64,000 bases of DNA, taken from the NCBI GenBank assembly GCA_963662965.1, contig OY759970.1, forward strand, positions 3,968,001 through 4,032,000, read 5' to 3'. The stretch's first letter is position 1. The number at the start of each line of letters is the position of its first letter. The position numbers and the translations under genes are program-made. The notes below the pieces were generated by a model that ran no database searches, had not been told where the DNA came from, and saw only the letters and a list, made by a program, of their open reading frames with translations. Shown piece after piece: positions 43,545 to 51,983 of this stretch. This DNA comes from DTWD01 sp963662965 (GTDB taxonomy: Bacteria > Acidobacteriota > Vicinamibacteria > Vicinamibacterales > UBA8438).

Positions 43545-44137
43545 CCCCGTCGTCGCCGTCGCGTGGGGACCCCGAGCTCGGCGCCTTCAACCAGCGGTAT
43601 GTCGAGCGCGCCCCTGGCTCACCTTGATGCATACTGTTCCCGCGGTGCTCTGTGCCGTGCTCGGGCCGCTGCGGTTCATGTCGCCGATTCGTCGGCGCTG
43701 GACCGCGAGTCACCGCGCCTCGGGGCGCGTGTTCCTGGTGATCGCGATGTTCTCCGGGCTCGGCGCGATCCTGATGGGGTTCATGTTCCCGGTCTGGGGG
43801 CTGACGCTCAACCAAGGCATCACACTGGCCGCAGGTGTCTTCATGCTCTTCGCGTTCGTGAAGGCCTTTACCCACATCCGCGCGCGTCAGGTCGCGCGGC
43901 ACCGCGAATGGATGGTCCGGTGGGTTTGCGGCCGGTCTCGGCGTCGCCCTGTTTCGAGTCCTGCTGAACGAAGTCCTGGTCCCCTCGGGCGTCGATTTCA
44001 CCACCTCGTGGAACATCGTCGTGGCGATCTCGTTTCCGATCATCGTGGCGGCGGCCGAGCTCTGGATCAGGGCCACCCGGCCGAAGGGGAGAGCAACGGC
44101 GCCGGTCGCGGCCGAGATCTCCCCTGCCGTCGGCTAG
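43545..44137 (+). pseudogene. DUF2306 membrane protein, frameshifted
   Basis: Fragments in three frames: DPELGAFNQRYVERAP (about 43568-43615), then LTLMHTVPAVLCAVLGPLRF, ASGRVFLVIAMFSGLGAILM and HIRARQVARHREWMVR, then after a shift near 43920 GFAAGLGVALFRVLLNEVLV, TSWNIVVAISFPIIVAAAEL to TAG 44135-44137. The H-REWM-R pattern and four membrane spans match DUF2306 proteins. At least two single-base lesions; the N-terminus is missing. Confidence 0.7.
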
Positions 44138-44173
44138 TCTCCGTTCCTCCCCGCCAATCAGCCCTGTCTGAAA

Positions 44174-44881
44174 TTAATCTCTCGACCCCATGAAGAACCG
44201 CAAGACGTACCAGAACATCAGCGCCACTGAGGCGAAGAGCGTCAACGCCGCCGCCACGTACCGGTCCTCCGGGAAGTGGTGGATGACGTTCGAGGTGTCG
44301 TAGAGGATCGCGGCGCCGGCTATACCGATCATCGCGACCGAGAACCAGGTGCCAAGCTCGAAGCCGAAGAGGACGGCCGCGACGATCGCCACGAGCGCCA
44401 GCACGCCGACCCACCGGAGCATCGCCCCGAGGAACGAGAAGTCCTTACGCGTCCAGAACGCGATCGCCGTGAGGGCGCCGAATCCGAGCAACGTCACCGT
44501 TGCGGCGCTTTCGATGACGCCGCCACCGGCATACGTCTGCGCGATGTAGAGCATCGGCACGAAGATCACCGCTTCGGCGACGACGAATCCGGTGAGCGCC
44601 ATGTATTGGGTACCGATCGACGTCGACTGATGGGCCGCGCGCGTCGCCAGCCAGCTCACCACCACGAATCCGCCGAGGACGAGCAGCCAGCTCACGCCGA
44701 GCATCGCGCGGGCCATCACCTCCGCCAAGCCGGTGGTGAAGAAGAAGACCTCGACGAGAATGAAGCCGATAATCGCCGCGAATAGATGGTTGTAGGTCCG
44801 CGTGATGAAGATCGCGCGCTGGTCGACGCCGAGCATCTCGACCGGCGTTGTTGTGTAGGTGGTGCTGTAGCTGCGGTTCAT
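44174..44881 (-). CDS. Bax inhibitor-1/YccA-family membrane protein
   Basis: A 235-residue protein with seven hydrophobic spans, of the Bax-inhibitor-1/YccA family. ATG 44881 has CAGGAG 7 nt upstream. Visible: TRTYNHLFAAIIGFILVEVF, LLVLGGFVVVSWLATRAA, QYMALTGFVVAEAVIFVPML, AATVTLLGFGALTAIAF, and the conserved ILYDTSNVIHHF near the C-terminus, whose Asp belongs to the proposed pH sensor. In bacteria, members modulate FtsH proteolysis or act as Ca2+ leak channels. Convergent with the DUF2306 relic; divergent from the DUF1592 gene. Confidence 0.9.
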   Translation of the reverse strand: MNRSYSTTYTTTPVEMLGVDQRAIFITRTYNHLFAAIIGFILVEVFFFTTGLAEVMARAMLGVSWLLVLGGFVVVSWLATRAAHQSTSIGTQYMALTGFVVAEAVIFVPMLYIAQTYAGGGVIESAATVTLLGFGALTAIAFWTRKDFSFLGAMLRWVGVLALVAIVAAVLFGFELGTWFSVAMIGIAGAAILYDTSNVIHHFPEDRYVAAALTLFASVALMFWYVLRFFMGSRD

Positions 44882-44973
44882 AGCGTTCTCCTGTATTCAG
44901 AATAGATCACGCGTCGGGCCATGTCAGATTGACACTCCGCGGACGTTCCTCGGATACTGACCTGACGCATCTG

Positions 44974-47388
44974 ATGGTTCAACCGAAAGCACCGGCGGTT
45001 CTGCTAGTTAGCGCCGTTGTCGCGCTCTCGTTCGGTGTCGACACGGCGGATGCGCAGGGGGTCTGGCAGCGGGCGCTCGTCAACCGCTACTGCGTCACCT
45101 GCCACAACGGACAACTCGAGACGGCCGGGCTGGCGCTCGACCGTCACGACGTGGCGCGTGTGGCAGATGCCCCGGACGTGTGGGAGACCGTCGTTCGGAA
45201 GCTGCGCGCCGGCGCGATGCCACCGTTGCCGAGACCAAGACCGGACGCGGCCACCTACGACCGATTCATCCGGTATCTAGAGTCGGAGCTTGACCGTGCG
45301 GCCGCTGCCGATGTTAATCCCGGGCGGACCGAGGCCTTTCATCGTCTTAATCGGACCGAATACCACAATGCCGTTCGAGATTTATTAGACCTTGAAGTCG
45401 ACGTATCAGAATTACTTCCGGCGGATGGTGCGAGTTACGGTTTTGACAACATCGCTGGCGTGCTCGGTGTTTCGCCGACGCTGCTCGAACGGTATTTGGC
45501 GGCGGCACGAAAAATTAGTCGGATTGCGGTGGGGAGACCAGTGCCATCGGCCACCACGGAAACGTTTCGTGTGACCAATGATCTCTCGCAAGATGATCGG
45601 GTCGAGGGTATGCCGTTCGGTACGCGGGGTGGCGCCACTTTTCGTTATAACTTTCCACAAGACGGTGACTATGTTGTCCGGGTGATTCTGGCGCGGGGCA
45701 CCGGTGGTTCACTCGCAGCATTTAATGTTCCGCATACTCTCGAAGTCAGTCTCGATAATGAGATTGTTCAGTCCTATACCGTGGGCGAACCACCACCGGC
45801 GAATGAGCCACGGGACAGTGAGGCGTATCGAGACTGGCGTGCACGACAGCGCGCTGTCGATCGGGACTGGGAATTTCGAGCGCCGGTTCGCGCAGGTCCC
45901 CGGGATATCCAGGTGACCTTCGCGCGGCGGACATGGGCGTATCCCGAAACGGTGCGCGAACCATATCTACGGCCGTATGTCGCCGTCGATACGCGTCATC
46001 AGCCGTATCTCGGACGGATCACCATAACGGGTCCGTACGATACGAACGGTGGCCCCCCGGTTGAGCCGACGCCGAGTCGACGCCGAATTTTTGTCTGTGA
46101 GTCATCTGAGATTGACTCGACACTGGAGCAAACCGCCTGCGCTGGAGAAATTTTGTCGAAACTTGCGCGGCGTGCATATCGTCGGCCGGTGACGAGTAGC
46201 GACGTAGAGGTTCTGCTCGGATTTTTTGAAGACGGACGAGCTGAAGGGGGTTTTGACGCAGGTATTGAACTTGCGTTGCGATGGGTGTTAGCCAGTCCGG
46301 AGTTTGTTCTTCGTGTCGAGCGAGACCCGGACGGACTCGCGGCCGGTACAAATTACGAGATCACTAATCTAGAGTTGGCCTCGCGGCTCTCGTTCTTCTT
46401 GTGGTCCAGTGTGCCTGATGATGAGTTGATCGACCTGGCGGTTGCGGGGCGGCTAAGTGATCCGGCTATTCTCGAACGTCAGACGCGTCGCATGCTCGCC
46501 GACGACAGAGCGACTGCACTGGTTACAAATTTTGCTAACCAGTGGCTCTATCTGCGAAATGTCCCGGCTGTGTACCCGGACGAGGACCTGTTTCCACATG
46601 TGGGAGAGGCACTGCGGCAGGCGATGCAGCGGGAAACAGAATTATTTGTCGAAGATATTTTTCGTCGCGACCAGAATGTAATGGAGTTATTGACGGCGGA
46701 TTACACGTTTGTCAATGAGCGGTTGGCGCGGCATTACGACATTCCACATGTCTATGGGAGTCATTTCCGGCGCGTGTCGCTCGACCGGTTACCGAATGAT
46801 GCACGGCGTGGTCTCCTCGGACATGCCAGTATTCTGGCGGTGACGGCGTATCCGAACCGCACGTCTCCGGTTTTGCGCGGAAAGTGGGTATTAGAGAACT
46901 TATTGGGCACGCCCCCAGCGTCTCCACCGCCGGATGTGCCCTCGTTAGAGGAAACGACTGACGATGGTGAGGTGTTATCGATGCGGGAGGCCACGGAACG
47001 CCACCGGGCGAATCCAGCGTGTGCGAGTTGTCACCGACTGATGGATCCTCCCGGGTTTGCACTTGAGCAATTCGACGCGGTGGGTCGATTTCGAACCCAT
47101 ACGGCAGCGAATACGCCGGTCGATGCGACGGGCGAGTTGCCGGATGGCACGCAATTCGACGGTGCATCTGGTTTACGGAACGCGTTGGTTTCGAGTCCTG
47201 GACGTTTTGTCGGCACACTGACGGAGAAGCTCATGACCTATGCCCTCGGCAGAGGGTTGGAGCACTACGACGCGCCGACCGTGCGGGGCATTCTGCGAGA
47301 TGCGGCAGAAGAAAATTATCGTTTCTCATCGATTATTCTTGGCATCGTCAAAAGTCCACCGTTCAGAATGAGGAGAACGGAGTCATGA
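44974..47388 (+). CDS. DUF1592/DUF1588-type secreted cytochrome-containing protein
   Basis: An 804-residue secreted protein; ATG 44974 gives a signal peptide ending TADAQ. Order of domains: N-terminal Planctomycete-type cytochrome (CVTCHNG), DUF1587 (FHRLNRTEYHNAVRDLLDLE), DUF1595-like (RRAYRRPVTSSDVEVLLGFF), DUF1592 (LASRLSFFLWSSVPDDELID), DUF1588 (RRGLLGHASILAVTAYPNRT, CASCHRLMDPPGFALEQFDA) and DUF1585. Always found with a DUF1552 gene, as here (ATGA overlap). Function unknown, presumably extracellular redox or polymer degradation. Codon use changes sharply at about 45,305: earlier codons are GC3-rich, later ones much less so. Confidence 0.9.
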   Translation: MVQPKAPAVLLVSAVVALSFGVDTADAQGVWQRALVNRYCVTCHNGQLETAGLALDRHDVARVADAPDVWETVVRKLRAGAMPPLPRPRPDAATYDRFIRYLESELDRAAAADVNPGRTEAFHRLNRTEYHNAVRDLLDLEVDVSELLPADGASYGFDNIAGVLGVSPTLLERYLAAARKISRIAVGRPVPSATTETFRVTNDLSQDDRVEGMPFGTRGGATFRYNFPQDGDYVVRVILARGTGGSLAAFNVPHTLEVSLDNEIVQSYTVGEPPPANEPRDSEAYRDWRARQRAVDRDWEFRAPVRAGPRDIQVTFARRTWAYPETVREPYLRPYVAVDTRHQPYLGRITITGPYDTNGGPPVEPTPSRRRIFVCESSEIDSTLEQTACAGEILSKLARRAYRRPVTSSDVEVLLGFFEDGRAEGGFDAGIELALRWVLASPEFVLRVERDPDGLAAGTNYEITNLELASRLSFFLWSSVPDDELIDLAVAGRLSDPAILERQTRRMLADDRATALVTNFANQWLYLRNVPAVYPDEDLFPHVGEALRQAMQRETELFVEDIFRRDQNVMELLTADYTFVNERLARHYDIPHVYGSHFRRVSLDRLPNDARRGLLGHASILAVTAYPNRTSPVLRGKWVLENLLGTPPASPPPDVPSLEETTDDGEVLSMREATERHRANPACASCHRLMDPPGFALEQFDAVGRFRTHTAANTPVDATGELPDGTQFDGASGLRNALVSSPGRFVGTLTEKLMTYALGRGLEHYDAPTVRGILRDAAEENYRFSSIILGIVKSPPFRMRRTES

Positions 47389-48737
47389 GTATTTCGAAGA
47401 AAGCCCTCGCGCGTCGGACCGTGTTACGTGGTGTGGGTGCGGCGCTGGCGCTACCGATGCTCGACGCGATGGTGCCAGCGTTGTCTGGTATTTCCGGTCG
47501 GGCGGCTGAGCCGGTCCGGCGCCTGGGTTGGGTCTATTGTCCAAACGGTATGGCGATGGATGCGTGGATGCCTGCTGCAACGGAGTCGCTTGAGTTATCA
47601 ACGACACTGAGCCCGCTTGCACCGTACCGTGAGCAGACGGTGGTGGTTAGCGGGCTGGCACAAGGCCAGGCTGAAGCGCTTGGTGATGGGAACGGCGAGC
47701 ACACACGAGCGACCGCAACATGGTTAAACGGCGTGCATCCGCGTGAAACAGAAGGCGCGGATGTCCGCGCTGGAAAGACAGCTGATCAGATTGCTGCGGA
47801 CCAACTTGGGCGCACCACGCCGCTCAGTTCGCTAGAGCTGGCCATTGATCAGGACTTTCTTGTTGGGAGTTGCGATAACGGGTACAGCTGTATCTACATG
47901 AACACCATTGCGTGGCGGGATGCCACGACGCCACTTCCGATGCAAAACAATCCGCGCGTCGTTTTTGAGCGACTCTTTGGTGACGGTGGTTCTACGGCCG
48001 ACCGGCAATCGGAATTTAGAAAAGATCGCAGCATTCTCGATGCCATTACGCGTGACTTGGCGCGGTTGCAGCGTGACGTCGGGGTGAGTGATCGGGCTCG
48101 TGTTACCCAGTACCTGGATGCTGTTCGTGCAATTGAACGTCGTATTCAACTCTCCGAACAGAACGATACGGAGTTGCCTGAACTCGAGCGCCCTGTCGGC
48201 ATTCCGGAGTCCTATCAGGAGCACGTTGAACTGATGTTTGACCTGATGGCCTTGGCGTACCAGGTTGATAAAACCCGAGTGTTTACGTTTATGCTGGGGC
48301 GTGAGTTGAATGGGCGCGCCTATCCGGAGATCGGTATTCCTGACTCACACCATGGATTGTCACATCATCGTTACGACACGGAAAAACTTGCGCAACTCGC
48401 CAAGATCAACACTTACCACGTGTCCCTGTTTAGGCACTTTCTTGATGAGCTGGCGAATACCCCGGATGGGGATGGGTCGCTTCTGGACCATTCGTTGCTC
48501 ATGTATGGCGCGTCGTTAAGCGACAGCAATAAACATCTGCACTTTGACCTACCGTTGTTGTTGGTTGGTGGGGGTGCGGGGCAGCTCAAAGGCGGACGTC
48601 ACCTCCAATACCCGCGCGATACGCCAATGACGAATCTGCTCGTGAGTCAGCTCGATAAAGCGGGCGTTCGACTTGATGACGGTTTGGGAGACAGCACTGG
48701 GCGGCTTGTGGAACTGGCACCCCTGGGAAACGTCTAA
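47385..48737 (+). CDS. DUF1552 domain protein, Tat-exported
   Basis: A 450-residue protein with a twin-arginine start (LARRTVLRG). It matches DUF1552: RLGWVYCPNGMAMDAWMP, GEHTRATATWLNGVHPRETE, SLELAIDQDFLVGSCDNGYS, YMNTIAWRDATTPLPMQNNP, RRIQLSEQ, DKTRVFTFMLGRELNGR, SHHGLSHHR and LLDHSLLMYGASLSDSNKHL, the usual His/Asp-rich pattern. Fold is related to the alkaline phosphatase/DUF1501 group. The partner of the DUF1592 gene, overlapping it by ATGA. Whole gene lies in the lower-GC3 block. Confidence 0.92.
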   Translation: MSISKKALARRTVLRGVGAALALPMLDAMVPALSGISGRAAEPVRRLGWVYCPNGMAMDAWMPAATESLELSTTLSPLAPYREQTVVVSGLAQGQAEALGDGNGEHTRATATWLNGVHPRETEGADVRAGKTADQIAADQLGRTTPLSSLELAIDQDFLVGSCDNGYSCIYMNTIAWRDATTPLPMQNNPRVVFERLFGDGGSTADRQSEFRKDRSILDAITRDLARLQRDVGVSDRARVTQYLDAVRAIERRIQLSEQNDTELPELERPVGIPESYQEHVELMFDLMALAYQVDKTRVFTFMLGRELNGRAYPEIGIPDSHHGLSHHRYDTEKLAQLAKINTYHVSLFRHFLDELANTPDGDGSLLDHSLLMYGASLSDSNKHLHFDLPLLLVGGGAGQLKGGRHLQYPRDTPMTNLLVSQLDKAGVRLDDGLGDSTGRLVELAPLGNV

Positions 48738-48742
48738 CGAGT

Positions 48743-50161
48743 GTGAATACAGAGGCTGAACGAGTGCTATATCCGCTTGTTGGTCGACCGTCGTGGTGCC
48801 CTACAGCTATAGCGAAACGCACCGCGGTCAGTCTGCTGGCTATTGGCGTTGTTCATGGTGTCACAGACGCTTCCAGCGCACAGTCAGTGGTTACCGACAG
48901 TTTTGAAGCTGATTCAGGGTTACACCGTGCGGCGCATCTCGGGGATGACATATCGCTTCAGCGGGAACTCGATCAAGGCGTCGATCCAAACACGACGAAT
49001 CGTTTCGGTGTCACGCCCTTGGCCTTGGCCTGTACGGGCGGCCATGTCGCAACTGTCAAACTGCTGTTGGAGTCAGGTGCCGACCCCAATCATGCCTCGC
49101 CAACGGGCGAGACGCCATTGATGGTCGCCGCGCGCACTGGTGTCGTCGATAGTGTGGTGTCTTTGCTGGATCACGGCGCCGACCCGTTGGCTCGCGAAAC
49201 CTGGATGGGACAGACCGCGTTGATGTGGGCTGCTGCCGAACGTCATACCGATGTCATTGCACCACTGGTTGAAGCTGGGGCTGAAGTGGATAGTCGCACG
49301 GATGCCGGATTTACGCCGCTGATGTTTGCAACACGCCTCGGACACATTGAGACGGTGGACGCGTTGCTTGATGCGGGAGCGGATATTCAGCAGACGCTTT
49401 CGGATGGCACCAGTCCGCTGGTAGTGGCCGTGATTAACGCGCACTATGATTTGGCGGTTCGCCTGTTGGAACGTGGTGCCGATCCGAATGCCTCTGAACA
49501 GGGTTGGACGGCTCTACACCAACTTGTGTGGACACGACGACCGAATACGAACAAGAACCAACATAATCCATCCCCGCGGCAGAGCGGACGGGTGACAGAT
49601 CTCGAGCTGGTCAAGGCGCTGGTCGCACACGGGGCAGACGTCAATGCGCGGCAAACAAAGGAACCGCAGGATGGGTACCGGAATATGCTGAACCGTATTG
49701 ACGCGACGCCATTTCTTTTGGCGGCCAAGGTCGTTGATCTCGACTTAATGGAGCTCCTTCTTGAATTCGGGGCCGACCCGATGTTGACGAATGAGGATGG
49801 CACGACCGCGCTGCTTGTCGCGGCTGGAATTTCAGTGTGGCCGAATGAGAGTGCTGGGAGTAAGGAAGAAGCGCTTGAGGCTGTGAATGTAATGATTGAA
49901 CTTGGGGATTCGGTGACCACCGTGGATGATAACGGCGATACAGCACTGCATGGTTCTGTCATGCGAGGCTCGAAGGAATTGACATCGTTTCTGATTGAGC
50001 AGGGAGTCGAACTGAATCATGTCAACGAGCGTGGTTGGACCCCGTTAACAATTGCCCAAGGTGTGTTCTACGGAAACCTCGGCCGACGGTTTCCTGAGCT
50101 GGAAACAATGTTGCTCGATCGCGGTGCAACCTCGCCTCCTCAACCTGAACTACCGAAGTAG
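48743..50161 (+). CDS. Ankyrin-repeat protein, probably exported
   Basis: A 472-residue protein from GTG 48743, 5 bp after the DUF1552 stop. A signal-like hydrophobic stretch (RTAVSLLAIGVVHGV) is preceded by about 25 residues, so a later start is possible. About ten ankyrin repeats follow, for example GVTPLALACTGGHVATVKLL, GETPLMVAARTGVVDSVVSL, GFTPLMFATRLGHIETVDAL, GTSPLVVAVINAHYDLAVRL and GDTALHGSVMRGSKELTSFL. Ankyrin genes commonly follow DUF1592/DUF1552 pairs in related bacteria. It probably scaffolds the pair in the periplasm. Confidence 0.87.
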   Translation: MNTEAERVLYPLVGRPSWCPTAIAKRTAVSLLAIGVVHGVTDASSAQSVVTDSFEADSGLHRAAHLGDDISLQRELDQGVDPNTTNRFGVTPLALACTGGHVATVKLLLESGADPNHASPTGETPLMVAARTGVVDSVVSLLDHGADPLARETWMGQTALMWAAAERHTDVIAPLVEAGAEVDSRTDAGFTPLMFATRLGHIETVDALLDAGADIQQTLSDGTSPLVVAVINAHYDLAVRLLERGADPNASEQGWTALHQLVWTRRPNTNKNQHNPSPRQSGRVTDLELVKALVAHGADVNARQTKEPQDGYRNMLNRIDATPFLLAAKVVDLDLMELLLEFGADPMLTNEDGTTALLVAAGISVWPNESAGSKEEALEAVNVMIELGDSVTTVDDNGDTALHGSVMRGSKELTSFLIEQGVELNHVNERGWTPLTIAQGVFYGNLGRRFPELETMLLDRGATSPPQPELPK

Positions 50162-50261
50162 AAACCGTATGCGATATACGGCTACCTTGATGTCGTCGCG
50201 TCGATGAAATGTGTGGCTGAATGAGCAAGTGTTGCGACGTGTCGCGATTGTGGAGGACAAG

Positions 50262-51266
50262 ATGTCGCCTAACCGTCGAGAGTTTCTTAAGACGACAGGC
50301 GCTGTCGGTGCCGCGGCGGTGACCGTTGGTGGTTCCCGTCTCAGAGGCGCTCGGCGACAGTCGCTCATAAATCAAGAGCTACGGAGCGTTCAGACGGCTG
50401 TTCTTGATATTGGTTACGAGGAGAGCGGGGACGGATCCGGGTTCCCGATCATTCTGCTCCACGGGTTTCCCTATGACATTCGGTCCTGGGACGGCGTGGT
50501 GCCGCCGCTCGCTGAGGCTGGTTACCGTGTATTAGTACCGTATCTTCGCGGTTACGGCACGACGAGGTTTCGAGATCCTGATGTTCCGCGGATGGCGGAA
50601 CAAGCGGCCATCGCTCAGGATGTCATCGACTTCGCCGATGCGCTCGAATTAGAACGGTTCGCGACGGCTGGATTCGATTGGGGCAATCGGGCTGCTTGCA
50701 TCACCTCTATTCTTCATCCTGAACGGGTACGTGCCCAGGTCGCCATCGGCGGGTACTCGGTTCAAGACACGGTGTCGCCGTCGAGGCCATCATCTTCTGC
50801 AGCGGGAGAAGCGCGGCTCTGGTACCAGTGGTATTTCAATACGGAACGCGGGCGGGCCGGGCTCGAGGTCAATCGGCACGGCATTGTGCGCTACCTGTGG
50901 GAGACTTGGTCGCCAACGTGGGACTACACCGACGCGGTCTACGACCGGTCGGCCCCGGCGTTCGACAACCTCGATTTCGTCGACGTGGTGATTCACTCGT
51001 ATCGGCACCGCCACGGCTACGTGGCGGGCGAGGATCGCTTTCTCGCCGTGGAGCGTCGGCTGGCCGAGCGGCCGCCGATCACCGTCCCGGCGATCGTGCT
51101 GCGTGGCAACGACAGCGGATTCGGTCGTCCGTCGGCGGATCCGTCGGGCGACCAGCGACGGTTCACCAATCTCGTGGCGCGCCGCATCATCGACGGCGCC
51201 GGCCACGACCTGGCGCCGCAACGTCCCGAGGCGGTGTCGGACGCGCTGCTCGAGCTGTTGGCATAG
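50262..51266 (+). CDS. Tat-exported epoxide-hydrolase/haloalkane-dehalogenase-like hydrolase
   Basis: A 334-residue protein; ATG 50262 with GGAGGAC 5 nt upstream; Tat motif NRREFLKTT. The alpha/beta hydrolase is of the Asp-nucleophile class: HGFPYDIRSWDGVVPPL (oxyanion HG), AGFDWGNRAACI (Asp nucleophile at the elbow), cap region with YLWETWSPTWDYTDA, and the His in DGAGHDLAPQRPEAV. The most likely activity is epoxide or haloalkane hydrolysis. The lower-GC3 block ends inside this gene near 50,860. Confidence 0.85.
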   Translation: MSPNRREFLKTTGAVGAAAVTVGGSRLRGARRQSLINQELRSVQTAVLDIGYEESGDGSGFPIILLHGFPYDIRSWDGVVPPLAEAGYRVLVPYLRGYGTTRFRDPDVPRMAEQAAIAQDVIDFADALELERFATAGFDWGNRAACITSILHPERVRAQVAIGGYSVQDTVSPSRPSSSAAGEARLWYQWYFNTERGRAGLEVNRHGIVRYLWETWSPTWDYTDAVYDRSAPAFDNLDFVDVVIHSYRHRHGYVAGEDRFLAVERRLAERPPITVPAIVLRGNDSGFGRPSADPSGDQRRFTNLVARRIIDGAGHDLAPQRPEAVSDALLELLA

Positions 51267-51300
51267 CCGTCGAGGGCGCGCACGGCGCACCCTCGCGCGC

Positions 51301-51306
51301 TATACT
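51301..51306 (+). promoter_or_regulatory. Probable -10 element of the DUF1080 gene
   Basis: TATACT followed by CGCCCC, 35 bp before ATG 51341. The upstream sequence GGCGCGCACGGCGCACC resembles the R2-like part of the repeat family. Confidence 0.45.
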
Positions 51307-51340
51307 CGCCCCTTCTTTCAAGAATCAGGAGAGAGACATC

Positions 51341-51928
51341 ATGAAGCGCTCATCAAAGATGGCCTTCGGGCTTGTCGCGGTCGGACTTCTTATCATGCAG
51401 CCGCTCTCCGGCGCGTCTGCGCAGGGTGGCTGGACGACGTTGTTCGACGGATCCAACCTCGACAACTTCAATCCGATTGGCAACGCCAACTGGGAGATCG
51501 CCGACGGCGCCGTCGGAGCCAATAGCGGCGGTGGCTTCCTGGTGACAAAGGAGTCGTACGGTGACTTCGAGCTGACGCTCGAGTTCTGGGTCGACGAGCC
51601 GGCCAACAGCGGCATCTTTGTGCGGTGCGCCGATCCGTCGAGTGTCACCGACCGGAACGCGTACGAAGTGAACATCTACGACACCCGGGCCGACCAGACC
51701 TACCGCACCGGCGGCATCGTCCATATCGCCGCGCCGAACAGCGTCGTCATGACCGGCGGAAAGTGGAACAGCTACGAGATCACGGCGCAAGGCTCGCGGC
51801 TCATGGTCACGTTGAACGGCGATGAGATGGTCGATGTCGAAGATTCGCAGTTCGCCAGCGGACCGATCGCGCTGCAGTACGGCGCCGGCGTGGTGAAGTT
51901 CCGCAACGTTCGTATTCGTGGGCTTTGA
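51341..51928 (+). CDS. DUF1080 (3-keto-disaccharide hydrolase-like) secreted protein
   Basis: A 195-residue protein; ATG 51341 with AGGAGAGAG upstream, signal peptide ending GASAQ. Single DUF1080/concanavalin fold: GWTTLFDGSNLDNFNPIGNA, GFLVTKESYGDFELTLEFWV, NSGIFVRCADPSS, YEVNIYD, GGKWNSYEITAQGSRLMVTL and GPIALQYGAGVVKFRNVRIR. Members hydrolyse 3-keto-glycosides made by oxidoreductases in the periplasm. It would match the oxidative sugar-degrading theme; substrate unknown. An R1 repeat follows directly. Confidence 0.9.
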   Translation: MKRSSKMAFGLVAVGLLIMQPLSGASAQGGWTTLFDGSNLDNFNPIGNANWEIADGAVGANSGGGFLVTKESYGDFELTLEFWVDEPANSGIFVRCADPSSVTDRNAYEVNIYDTRADQTYRTGGIVHIAAPNSVVMTGGKWNSYEITAQGSRLMVTLNGDEMVDVEDSQFASGPIALQYGAGVVKFRNVRIRGL

Positions 51929-51962
51929 TTAGACGGGGCTGGCTGCCCCGAACCCCGCCGCC
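51929..51962 (+). repeat. GC-rich hairpin repeat R1, copy 5
   Basis: TTAGACGGGGCTGGCTGCCC, then CGAACCCCGCCGCC, begins the base after the DUF1080 stop. The hairpin is CGGGGC-TGGCT-GCCCCG: stem kept, loop changed relative to the other copies. Confidence 0.7.
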
Positions 51963-51983
51963 ACCCGTCTGAACGAGGTGAAC

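Larger units (their letters stand above)
45305..50870. other. Lower-GC3 block with edges inside two intact genes
   Basis: Between about 45,305 (inside the DUF1592 gene) and about 50,840-50,880 (inside the epoxide-hydrolase-like gene) base use is visibly different. Hand counts: 33 of 53 codons (46321-46479) end in G or C, against 36 of 41 in the DUF1080 gene outside the block. Neither gene loses its reading frame at the edge. Homologous recombination with a relative, or a chimeric assembly, would explain this. Confidence 0.7.
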
